A DNA stretch of 13,985 bases from JAJRVH01 sp964505995 (GCA_964505995.1 CAZDLB010000047.1:1-13985), one strand, 5' to 3'; shown: positions 8,314-13,857, numbered from the stretch's first letter. The notes: generated by a model not told the origin, from the letters alone. Numbers and translations are program-made.

Positions 8314-8922
8314 GTGTTTGAGTTTATCCAGCAGGGCGGCACGGTCATGTATATCCTTCTGGCGGCCTCGGTGCTGGCGCTGACGATCATCTTCGAGCGC
8401 AGCTGGAGCCTGCGCCGCTCGGTCGTCATTCCGCTGAAGGATATCCAGGCCATCGAGGCGGCGGTGCGCAGCAATGATGTCGAGCGCGCGCTGGAGCTGT
8501 GCCGCGCGAACAATACCGCGATGAGCCGCATCCTGTGGACGGCGCTGGCCAATCGTGGCGTGCGCCGTTCGGTCATGAAGGAGATCCTGGAGGAGACCGG
8601 CCGGCAGGAGGTTGCGCACCTGGACCGCTTCATCGGCGTGCTCGGCGTCATCGCCGCGATCGCGCCGCTGCTCGGCCTGCTCGGCACCGTGATCGGCATG
8701 ATCGAGGTCTTCCAGCAGATCTCGCTGGTCGGCGTCGGCAAGGCCGATGTGCTGGCCGGCGGCATCTCCAAGGCCCTGAACACGACGGCCGCGGGTCTGT
8801 CCGTAGCCATCCCGTCGCTGGTGGCCTACCGTTTCTTCGAGGCGCGCGTGGACGCCTTCGTCATCGAGATCGAACAGCATGCGATTCATTTCGTCGAGCT
8901 TCTGAAGGGCGAGCGCGAATGA
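8314..8922 (+). CDS. exbB: ExbB/TolQ family proton channel subunit (GTG start)
   Basis: Predicted 202-residue MotA/TolQ/ExbB protein. With ExbD/TolR it forms an inner-membrane proton channel that energises a periplasmic partner such as TonB or TolA. One membrane segment lies at about 9-27, and two more at about 106-133 and 148-173. The helices include APLLGLLGTVIGM and ISKALNTTAAGLSVAIPS, with T125 and T158 matching the conserved pore threonines of TolQ/ExbB. The GTG start at 8314 is chosen because CGGAGGC lies just upstream (8303-8309) and the conserved protein begins there; an upstream in-frame ATG at 8260 would sit in the leader hairpin region. Its stop overlaps exbD as ATGA. Neither TonB nor TolA is in the window, so whether this is an Exb or Tol system cannot be decided. 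Confidence 0.9.
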   Translation: MFEFIQQGGTVMYILLAASVLALTIIFERSWSLRRSVVIPLKDIQAIEAAVRSNDVERALELCRANNTAMSRILWTALANRGVRRSVMKEILEETGRQEVAHLDRFIGVLGVIAAIAPLLGLLGTVIGMIEVFQQISLVGVGKADVLAGGISKALNTTAAGLSVAIPSLVAYRFFEARVDAFVIEIEQHAIHFVELLKGERE

Positions 8923-9335
8923 AGCTGCGCGCCAAATCGCGCATGGATTATCTGGTGGACATCACGCCGCTGGTGGATGTCGTGTTCCTGATGCTGATCT
9001 TCTTCATGGTCTCGACCAGCTTCAGCGTCTCCTCCAGCCTGAAGCTGGAGCTGCCGTCGAGCCATTCGACCGAACAGCAGCAGGAGGCCAAGCAGGTCAT
9101 CATCAGCGTCAACGCCAAGGGGCAGCTGTTCGTGCAGGATGAGCCGGTTGCCGATGGCGAGCTGCGGCGGCGCATCCTCAATGTGTCGCACGGGGACCCG
9201 AACATGCCGGCCGTGCTGCGCGCCGATGCCGATGCCAGGCATCGGCGGGTCGTGTTCGTGCTCGATACGCTGCGCGAGCTGGGCATGGCCAAGGTTGGCA
9301 TCGCGACACTGAATCGACTTTCCGGGAACGAATAA
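8919..9335 (+). CDS. exbD: ExbD/TolR family biopolymer transport protein
   Basis: Predicted 138-residue ExbD/TolR protein, the partner that turns proton flow through ExbB/TolQ into conformational work in the periplasm. A short cytoplasmic N-terminus is followed by one membrane helix (about 13-34) with the signature DITPLVDVVFLMLIFFM; D20 matches the essential membrane Asp of ExbD (D25 in E. coli). The periplasmic domain (about 40-138) has VIISVNAKGQLFV and a C-terminal DTLRELGMAKVGIAT, as in the family. ATG 8919 overlaps the exbB stop by 4 bases (ATGA), and its own TAA shares one base with the lysC ATG, so the three genes are probably translationally coupled. An upstream in-frame extension is only the other frame of exbB and is rejected. 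Confidence 0.92.
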   Translation: MKLRAKSRMDYLVDITPLVDVVFLMLIFFMVSTSFSVSSSLKLELPSSHSTEQQQEAKQVIISVNAKGQLFVQDEPVADGELRRRILNVSHGDPNMPAVLRADADARHRRVVFVLDTLRELGMAKVGIATLNRLSGNE

Positions 9336-10561
9336 TGCGAATCGTACAGAAATTCGGAGGCACCTCGGTCGGCAGTCTCGACCGTATCCGGGCCACGGCC
9401 GATCTGGTACAGGCCGAGGTCGAGCGTGGCAACGAGGTGGCCGTCGTCGTCTCGGCGATGAGCGGCGAAACGAACCGCCTGCTGGCCCTGGCCCGCGAGA
9501 TGGCCGAGCAGCCGGCGGAACGCGAGGTGGATGCGCTGGTCGCCACCGGCGAACAGGTCACGGCGGCCTTGCTGGCCATCGAGCTGCGGGCGCGCGGCAT
9601 CTTCGCCTATTCCTGTTCCGGCGCGCAGGCGGGATTCCGCACCGACAGCCGCCATTCGCGCGCGCGCATCAAGCATATCGAGAGCGACCATCTGATCCGC
9701 CACATGCGGGCCGGGCAGGTGCCGGTGGTCACCGGCTTCCAGGGCGTGGACGAGAAGGGCAATGTGACGACGCTCGGCCGTGGCGGTTCGGACACCTCGG
9801 CCGTGGCGCTGGCGATTGCCGTGCAGGCCGATGTCTGCGACATCTATACCGATGTGGACGGCGTCTATACGACCGATCCGCGTATCGTGCCGAAGGCGCG
9901 CAAGATCGAACGCATCAGCTACGAGGAGATGCTCGAGTTCGCGTCCCTCGGCGCGAAGGTGCTGCAGACGCGCAGCGTCGAGCTGGCGATGCGCTTCAAT
10001 ATGCCGATTCACCTGCGTTCGAGCTTTACGCCCGTTCCCGGAACGCTGGTGACCAGTGAGGATGAAAGCATGGAAAGAGCAGCGATTACAGGCGTGGCCT
10101 ACAACCGCGACGAGGCCAAGATCACGATCCGCGGCATTCCGGATCATCCGGGCATTGCCGCCAACGTCTTCGGGCCGGTGGCCGAGGCGGCGATCAATGT
10201 GGACGTGATCGTGCAGAACGTCAGCGAGCAGGGCTATACCGACATCACGTTCACCGTGCCGCGCGACGATTTCCGCACGACGATGCAGATCATGCAGAAG
10301 CTGTGCGGCGAGATGCAGGCGCGCGATGTGCTCGGCGACGATACGGTCGCCAAGGTGTCGGTCATCGGCGTGGGCATGCGCTCGCATTCGGGCGTGGCGC
10401 GCCGGATGTTCGATGCGCTGGCGAACGAGGGCGTGAACATCCAGATGATTTCGACCAGCGAGATCAAGATCACCGTCGTCATCGACGAGGAGCAGGTGGA
10501 TACCGCGGTGCGGGCGCTGCACACGGCCTTTGGCCTCGACGATGACGCGATGCAGGTGTGA
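9335..10561 (+). CDS. lysC: Aspartate kinase (aspartokinase)
   Basis: Predicted 408-residue aspartokinase. It phosphorylates L-aspartate with ATP, the first step to lysine, threonine, methionine and diaminopimelate. The kinase domain (about 1-243) starts with the signature KFGGTSVG and has TGEQVTAALL, TLGRGGSDTSAVALA and DGVYTTDPR. Two ACT domains follow (about 264-408), with NVSEQGYTDITFTV and MISTSEIKITVVI, typical of enzymes inhibited by lysine and/or threonine. Length and layout match the Corynebacterium/Pseudomonas monofunctional class, not the E. coli fusions to homoserine dehydrogenase. The ATG shares a base with the exbD TAA (TAATG) and has no strong Shine-Dalgarno of its own, so translation probably depends on exbD. 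csrA follows after 77 bp. Confidence 0.96.
   Translation: MRIVQKFGGTSVGSLDRIRATADLVQAEVERGNEVAVVVSAMSGETNRLLALAREMAEQPAEREVDALVATGEQVTAALLAIELRARGIFAYSCSGAQAGFRTDSRHSRARIKHIESDHLIRHMRAGQVPVVTGFQGVDEKGNVTTLGRGGSDTSAVALAIAVQADVCDIYTDVDGVYTTDPRIVPKARKIERISYEEMLEFASLGAKVLQTRSVELAMRFNMPIHLRSSFTPVPGTLVTSEDESMERAAITGVAYNRDEAKITIRGIPDHPGIAANVFGPVAEAAINVDVIVQNVSEQGYTDITFTVPRDDFRTTMQIMQKLCGEMQARDVLGDDTVAKVSVIGVGMRSHSGVARRMFDALANEGVNIQMISTSEIKITVVIDEEQVDTAVRALHTAFGLDDDAMQV
10070..10561 (+). other. Probable internal start: aspartokinase beta subunit
   Basis: Within lysC, in frame, ATG 10070 (residue M246, start of MERAAITGV) is preceded by GAGG (10058-10061) at 8 bases. This would give a 163-residue product made almost only of the two ACT domains. 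Corynebacterium and Bacillus aspartokinases make a beta subunit from an in-frame start at almost the same place (near residue 250) and work as alpha2beta2. Position and Shine-Dalgarno are seen in the sequence; use as a start is inferred. Confidence 0.55.
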
Positions 10562-10589
10562 CGGACGGGGACGGCCTCCGGACAAAAAC

Positions 10590-10618
10590 TTGCGCAATTC
10601 CCGATCAGGGTCTATTTA
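10590..10618 (+). promoter_or_regulatory. Possible csrA promoter
   Basis: TTGCGC (10590-10595), a 17-base spacer and TATTTA (10613-10618) precede csrA. The start site would fall near 10625, leaving a leader of about 14 bases holding just the ribosome-binding site. Readthrough from lysC would give a longer leader. Confidence 0.45.
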
Positions 10619-10621
10619 AGC

Positions 10622-10638
10622 CTGCAGGGAGTTAGCAG
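10622..10638 (+). promoter_or_regulatory. csrA ribosome-binding-site hairpin, possible CsrA autoregulatory site
   Basis: CTGC (10622-10625) and GCAG (10635-10638) can pair, leaving loop AGGGAGTTA, which is the csrA Shine-Dalgarno and carries a GGA. The context UGCAGGGAGU resembles the CsrA consensus RUACARGGAUGU. CsrA is known to repress its own mRNA by binding such loops. The stem is only 4 bp, and would be lost in part if transcription starts near 10625. Confidence 0.4.
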
Positions 10639-10836
10639 ATGCTTGTATTGACACGAAAGAAGGGCGAGACGATCGCCATCGGAGACAACATCCAGATCCA
10701 GGTCCTCAGCGTGAAGGGGGGGCAGGTGCGCATCGGCGTCGAAGCGCCCAGGGAGGTGCGCGTGAACCGTGAGGAACGCCTGCGCCCGAAGGATGATCCC
10801 GCCGAAGCACAGCAGCAGGACAAGCCGGCCGCCTGA
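10639..10836 (+). CDS. csrA: Carbon storage regulator CsrA
   Basis: Predicted 65-residue CsrA, a dimeric RNA-binding protein that controls translation and stability of mRNAs by binding GGA motifs, often over ribosome-binding sites. The family core is intact: MLVLTRKKGE, IQVLSVKGGQVRIGVEAP and REVRVNREE. The RNA-contacting L4, R6 and R44 are all present. After about residue 48 the sequence is a variable hydrophilic tail (PKDDPAEAQQQDKPAA), as is common. AGGGAG lies 7 bases upstream of the ATG. It sits 77 bp after lysC, a neighbourhood also seen in gammaproteobacteria, and 82 bp before fur. That gap holds a weak 5-bp GC hairpin at 10862-10875 with no U-tract. Confidence 0.97.
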   Translation: MLVLTRKKGETIAIGDNIQIQVLSVKGGQVRIGVEAPREVRVNREERLRPKDDPAEAQQQDKPAA

Positions 10837-10884
10837 TCCATCCCGTTTCGACGCACGCTTCGCGCCGCCGGGCGCATTCCCCGC

Positions 10885-10912
10885 TTGCATTGAGAATGAG
10901 AATGATTATCAT
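10885..10912 (+). promoter_or_regulatory. fur-FTR1 promoter, predicted start at the fur ATG
   Basis: TTGCAT (10885-10890), a 16-base spacer and TATCAT (10907-10912) form a good sigma-70 promoter whose start would fall on or next to A10919, the first base of the fur ATG. A second reading, TTGAGA (10890-10895), 17 bases, TAGCAT (10913-10918), would start near 10925. Both give no leader or almost none. Confidence 0.5.
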
Positions 10913-10916
10913 TAGC
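10892..10916 (+). promoter_or_regulatory. Fur box
   Basis: GAGAATGATTATCATTAGC (10898-10916) matches 16 of 19 bases of the Fur consensus GATAATGATAATCATTATC, with the palindromic core AATGAT-T-ATCATT. A further GAGAAT hexamer precedes it (10892-10897), so two Fur dimers could bind. It lies over the spacer and -10 of the predicted promoter and ends 2 bases before the fur ATG. Fur-Fe2+ bound here should block RNA polymerase, so fur and the iron permease are probably shut off when iron is plentiful. Confidence 0.85.
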
Positions 10917-10918
10917 AT

Positions 10919-11305
10919 ATGATCAAGATGACCATACAGCGCCAGAACATCCTCGAGCTGATCAATGGCTCGGAGCGGCACTGGGATGCCGAGGAGTTGG
11001 CGCAGGCCTTGAAGGCCGAGGGCAAGGCGATGGGTCTGGCGACGATCTACCGCGGCCTGGCCTTTCTCGAGGATGCGGGCCTGATCGCGTCGATCCAGCT
11101 GGCCGACCGCAAGCGCTACGAGCGCGCGGACAAGGCGCATCACGATCACATGCTCTGTCTTCAGTGTGGCCGCATCGAGGAATTCGCGCACGCGACGATC
11201 GAGGCGCTGCAGGAGCAGGCCGCGGCCGAGCGCGGCTTTTGCATCGAAGGCCATCAGCTGGTGATCTATGGCCGATGCCGGGACTGCGCCGGGGAGGCGT
11301 CATGA
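10919..11305 (+). CDS. fur: Fur-family ferric uptake regulator (short N-terminus)
   Basis: Predicted 128-residue Fur-type repressor, an iron-sensing dimer that binds operator DNA. The winged-helix part (about 1-58) includes LATIYRGLAFLEDAGLI; the dimerisation/metal part (about 59-128) has AHHDHMLCLQCG. By alignment from memory with E. coli Fur, all metal ligands are present: H21, E68, H75, H77 (sensor site), H74, D76, E95, H112 (third site) and E88. The structural zinc cysteines C80, C83, C120 and C123 are also kept. It lacks about 12 residues at the N-terminus that form the first helix region in E. coli Fur. An in-frame TAG at 10913 rules out a longer start. No Shine-Dalgarno is visible because the Fur box fills that space; ATG 10928 is an alternative. 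Fur and not Zur or PerR is favoured by the operator and the FTR1 partner. Confidence 0.88.
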   Translation: MIKMTIQRQNILELINGSERHWDAEELAQALKAEGKAMGLATIYRGLAFLEDAGLIASIQLADRKRYERADKAHHDHMLCLQCGRIEEFAHATIEALQEQAAAERGFCIEGHQLVIYGRCRDCAGEAS

Positions 11306-12114
11306 TGTCGGCGCTGGTCATCGTGTTCCGCGAGGTGCTGGAGATGGCGCTGGTCATCGGCGTGCTGCTGGCCGCGACGCGCGCGTTGCCGGAAAGCCGT
11401 CGCTGGATTGCCGCCGGGGCCGGAGCGGGGCTGATCGGCGCGGTGCTGTTCGCCGTCTTCATGGAGGAGGTCGAATCCAGCTTTGAAGGCGATGGCGAGT
11501 TCCTGTTCAATGCGGCCTTGCTGCTGCTGGCCAGCCTGCTGCTGAGCTGGACCGTGATCTGGATGAGCCGGCACGGGCGCGAGCTTTCCGCGCGCATGCG
11601 GCGGCTCGGCGACGACGTGGTTCGCGGCGATCTGCCGCTTCTCAGCCTCGCCCTCGTCAGTGCCGCGGCGGTCATGCGCGAAGGCGGCGAGGCGGTGTTC
11701 TTTCTCCTTGGCGCGTCGCAGTCCGCCGATGCCGGGTCCATGCTCGCCGGCGGCATCCTCGGCGCGCTGCTGGCCTGGGGCATCGGCGTGGCGCTGTATC
11801 TGGGCCTGGTGCGCATCCCGCTCAACCGTCTGTTCACCGTCGTCGGCTGGCTTTTGATGCTGCTCGCGGCCGGCATGGCCTCGCAGGCGGCCTGGAACCT
11901 GGTCGCCGTCGGCTGGCTGCCGGCGCTGATCGATCCGCTCTGGGATACCTCGCGCTGGCTGTCCTCGGAGAGCATCCCCGGCGAGCTGCTGCATGTGCTG
12001 GTCGGCTATGACGATGCGCCGACGGCGATGCAGATGCTGGTCTTCGCGCTGGCGTTGGCGGGCATGGCGGCCGTGCATCAGCGCCTGCGCCGCATGCCGA
12101 AGCAGGCGGCCTGA
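11305..12114 (+). CDS. FTR1/EfeU-type high-affinity iron permease
   Basis: Predicted 269-residue membrane protein of the FTR1/EfeU family, which moves iron across the inner membrane. Both hallmark REXXE motifs are visible: REVLE at 9-13 in the first helix and REGGE at 125-129. About seven hydrophobic segments are seen (near 2-23, 34-53, 66-88, 111-137, 145-168, 174-195 and 241-258). EfeU normally works with EfeO and EfeB; neither is next to it here, so it may act alone or with partners elsewhere. Start 11305 shares a base with the fur stop (TGATG) and lies 7 bases after GGGGAGG; ATG 11302, one codon upstream, is equally in frame. It is translationally coupled to fur and so under the same Fur box. 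It ends 7 bp from the convergent J-like/HTH gene. Confidence 0.9.
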   Translation: MSALVIVFREVLEMALVIGVLLAATRALPESRRWIAAGAGAGLIGAVLFAVFMEEVESSFEGDGEFLFNAALLLLASLLLSWTVIWMSRHGRELSARMRRLGDDVVRGDLPLLSLALVSAAAVMREGGEAVFFLLGASQSADAGSMLAGGILGALLAWGIGVALYLGLVRIPLNRLFTVVGWLLMLLAAGMASQAAWNLVAVGWLPALIDPLWDTSRWLSSESIPGELLHVLVGYDDAPTAMQMLVFALALAGMAAVHQRLRRMPKQAA

Positions 12115-12121
12115 AGCCCGC

Positions 12122-12700
12122 TCAGCGGCTGGAGGAGAGCCGCTGCAGCGGCGGGTAATGGCGCAGGACGCGCTCCGCATCCAGTCCGATCTCCGACGCA
12201 TACTGGCGCAGATAGCCCTTCAGATAGGCCGTTTCCGGCAGATGCGCCTCATCCTCGTCCTCGATCGCCTTCAGATAGGTCTTCGAGATCTTCGTATGCT
12301 CGGCGATCGCCTCGAGCGTGATGCCGCGGAACTCGCGGATCTCGCGCAGGAAGGAACCCGGAAACTCGGTGGCCACGGCCATCCGGTAGCGCATGCCGGC
12401 CGGCGATGCCTTGGCCATGTCCACGACCTTGCCGGGCGCATGCGCTTCAGGCCCGGCCGGCTCGTCGGTCTTCGGCCTCAGACCGAGGCTGGCATCGTAG
12501 GCGCGTCGCTTTTCCGGATTCGACAGCGTCTCGTAGGCCGCCTCGATCTGCCCGGTCAGCCGCTCGATCTCGGCCTCGTCGAACAGCGAATAGGCGGCCA
12601 GCGAATCCGGCCGGAAGGCCAGCTTGGCCTGGCGGTAGGCATGGATGATGTCCATGTTGCCGGCATCGGTCGGGATATCGAGCAGCTCGTAGTAGTTCAT
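12122..12700 (-). CDS. J-like domain plus RodZ-type helix-turn-helix protein
   Basis: Predicted 192-residue soluble protein of unclear function. Residues 1-72 resemble a DnaJ J-domain: NYYELLDIP, helix II DIIHAYRQAKLAF, and a final IEAAYETLSNPEKRRAYD. The diagnostic HPD that stimulates DnaK is RPD (30-32), so co-chaperone activity is doubtful. A polar linker (about 75-112) leads to a RodZ-type HTH_25 domain (about 113-182) with LREIREFRGITLEAIAEHTKISKTYLKAIE. Unlike RodZ there is no membrane segment or periplasmic part. The likely job is an adaptor or DNA- or cytoskeleton-binding partner for the MinD-like ATPase, with which it overlaps by 4 bases (ATGA). Start 12700 has GGAG 6 bases upstream and begins the J-like domain; the frame is open further up only as another reading of the ATPase gene. 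Domain calls are good, function inferred. Confidence 0.85.
   Translation of the reverse strand: MNYYELLDIPTDAGNMDIIHAYRQAKLAFRPDSLAAYSLFDEAEIERLTGQIEAAYETLSNPEKRRAYDASLGLRPKTDEPAGPEAHAPGKVVDMAKASPAGMRYRMAVATEFPGSFLREIREFRGITLEAIAEHTKISKTYLKAIEDEDEAHLPETAYLKGYLRQYASEIGLDAERVLRHYPPLQRLSSSR
12123..12145. repeat. Inverted repeat at the convergent 3' ends
   Basis: CAGCGGCT (12123-12130) and AGCCGCTG (12138-12145) form a perfect 8-bp stem with loop GGAGGAG. It lies in the last codons of the J-like/HTH gene and just past the FTR1 stop. It could help end transcription of FTR1 on plus, though there is no U-tract. A by-product of Ser/Arg/Leu codons is the alternative. Confidence 0.35.
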
Positions 12701-13653
12701 CGCATACTCCGGGCGCTGCGGTCGTCCTCCAGCAGCGTGGCGGCCATGTGTTCCAGATGAATCGCCGCGCGCGCCTGCGGGAAAAGCCGCAGGAATGGCT
12801 TCCTCTGCCTGAGTGCGGCGATGACCTGGCGATCGTGATTCAGATGCCCGAGATAATGCAGCTTCTGGCCGAAATAGCGGCTGCAGGCCAGCGCCATCGC
12901 CGGTCCCAGCTCGGTGTCGGCCGGCTCCAGCACCTGGTTGACGATCAGATGCAGGCTCTGGCGCTCCAGCTCTCCCTTGAGCAGCCGCGCATGCTCCGGA
13001 TGCAGCCGCTGCATCGCGTGCATGAACGAGGCCAGCGTGCGGATCTTGCGCGGCCGCTCGCCCCGCTGCTGCAGCACGCGCGCCATCAGCCGGCGCGTCT
13101 GCGTCGGCGCCTCGCGCAGCCGGCGCACGGTCACGCACTTGAGGAAGCGGTAGGTGTTCTCGATCGAGGTCGGGTCCGGGATCACCGAGACGATGCCGCG
13201 ATCGGCCTGCAGGAAGAAGTCCAGCGTGTTGAAGCCGGTGCCGGCGCCGAGATCGAGGATCACGTAATCGGCGTGGATACGGGGCAGGTTGCGGATGATC
13301 TTCTGCTTCTGGAAATGCTTCAGATTCGCGATCTCCAGCCCGTCGGCGGCGCCGCTGATCAGCCCGGGGCCGTCATCGGAAGCGGATTCGACGAAGTCGT
13401 TGATGTCGGCATTCCGCGATCCGATGAAATCGGACAGGCTGTGTCTCGGCTGCCCCATTCCGAGGCAGGTGTGCAGATTGGCGCCGCCGAGATCGAGATC
13501 GACGAGCACGACGCGCTGGCCCAGGCGCGCCAGCGCCATGCCGAGGCTGGAGGCGATGAAGCTCTTGCCGACGCCGCCCTTGCCGCTGGCCACGGCCCAG
13601 ATGCGGCGGGCACGGCCACCGCTCTGTTCGGCGCGCAGCGGCACGACGGCCAT
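12697..13653 (-). CDS. MinD/ParA-family P-loop ATPase
   Basis: Predicted 318-residue MinD/Mrp/FleN-like ATPase. The deviant Walker A SGKGGVGKS (23-31) has the signature lysine K25 and K30. The second loop VDLDLGGANLH (51-61) and the Walker B/switch II region VILDLGAGTG (131-140) are intact, and PDPTSIENTYRFLK (160-172) follows. Such proteins dimerise with ATP and position septa, flagella, chromosomes or polar machines. The C-terminus shows no clear amphipathic membrane-targeting helix like that of MinD, and no minC, minE or flagellar gene is adjacent, so classical MinD or FleN is not supported. The gene overlaps the J-like/HTH gene by 4 bases. ATG 13653 is the only usable start in this frame, since TAG lies upstream at about 13737. 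The AGGAGG Shine-Dalgarno is 51 bases away and serves a leader ORF. Confidence 0.9.
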   Translation of the reverse strand: MAVVPLRAEQSGGRARRIWAVASGKGGVGKSFIASSLGMALARLGQRVVLVDLDLGGANLHTCLGMGQPRHSLSDFIGSRNADINDFVESASDDGPGLISGAADGLEIANLKHFQKQKIIRNLPRIHADYVILDLGAGTGFNTLDFFLQADRGIVSVIPDPTSIENTYRFLKCVTVRRLREAPTQTRRLMARVLQQRGERPRKIRTLASFMHAMQRLHPEHARLLKGELERQSLHLIVNQVLEPADTELGPAMALACSRYFGQKLHYLGHLNHDRQVIAALRQRKPFLRLFPQARAAIHLEHMAATLLEDDRSARSMR

Positions 13654-13655
13654 GG

Positions 13656-13697
13656 TCAGCCCCGGATCCTTGCTCTGTTGGTCGGTTGCAGGCGCAT
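13656..13697 (-). CDS. 13-codon leader ORF upstream of the MinD-like gene
   Basis: On the minus strand AGGAGG (13710-13705) lies 7 bases before ATG 13697, which opens MRLQPTNRARIRG and stops at TGA 13658-13656. That stop is 2 bases before the ATPase ATG. The ATPase has only a weak ribosome-binding site of its own, so ribosomes ending the short ORF may restart on it. An ATG two codons earlier (13703) is too close to the Shine-Dalgarno. The peptide has no recognisable function; the role is inferred to be translational coupling. Confidence 0.4.
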   Translation of the reverse strand: MRLQPTNRARIRG

Positions 13698-13713
13698 CGG
13701 CATGCCTCCTGAT

Positions 13714-13745
13714 CCCGCGTATGGCGGGTTCAAGACGCTAATATA
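13714..13745 (-). promoter_or_regulatory. Possible promoter and 5' hairpin of the MinD-like operon
   Basis: On minus, TGCACA, a 16-base spacer and TATATT (13745-13740) make a moderate sigma-70 promoter with a start near 13733. The mRNA would begin with a 5-bp hairpin, CCCGC/GCGGG (13728-13724 with 13718-13714), just before the AGGAGG of the leader ORF. Confidence 0.4.
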
Positions 13746-13817
13746 GACGATCTTCGAAATATGTGCAGGAAATCACGTCCTTGCGCGGCCCGTGCCGGAC
13801 CGGAGCCCGGGCATTTC

Positions 13818-13845
13818 TTGACAGTCGCCCGCGGCCACCTAATAT
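13818..13845 (+). promoter_or_regulatory. Strong sigma-70 promoter of tRNA-Leu
   Basis: TTGACA (13818-13823), a 16-base spacer and TAATAT (13840-13845) lie 12 bases before the tRNA. The -35 is perfect and the -10 close to consensus. The GC-rich stretch after the -10 (GCCGAGCC) is the type of discriminator linked to stringent control of stable RNA genes. Confidence 0.8.
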
Positions 13846-13857
13846 GCCGAGCCTCAC

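Noticed and set aside
9241..9335. Lysine riboswitch before lysC
   Set aside because: lysC overlaps exbD with no leader of its own, and the exbB leader is far too short and unlike the lysine element.
8948..10597. Open frame of 549 codons on minus, opposite exbD and lysC
   Set aside because: Antisense to two certain genes, no ribosome-binding site or motif.
10837..10918. csrA terminator at the GCGCC-GCCG-GGCGC hairpin (10862-10875)
   Set aside because: The stem is only 5 bp and no U-tract follows; not enough to call.
12697..13653. Classical minD or fleN
   Set aside because: No minC, minE or flagellar genes adjoin it and no membrane-targeting C-terminal helix is evident, so only the family is assigned.
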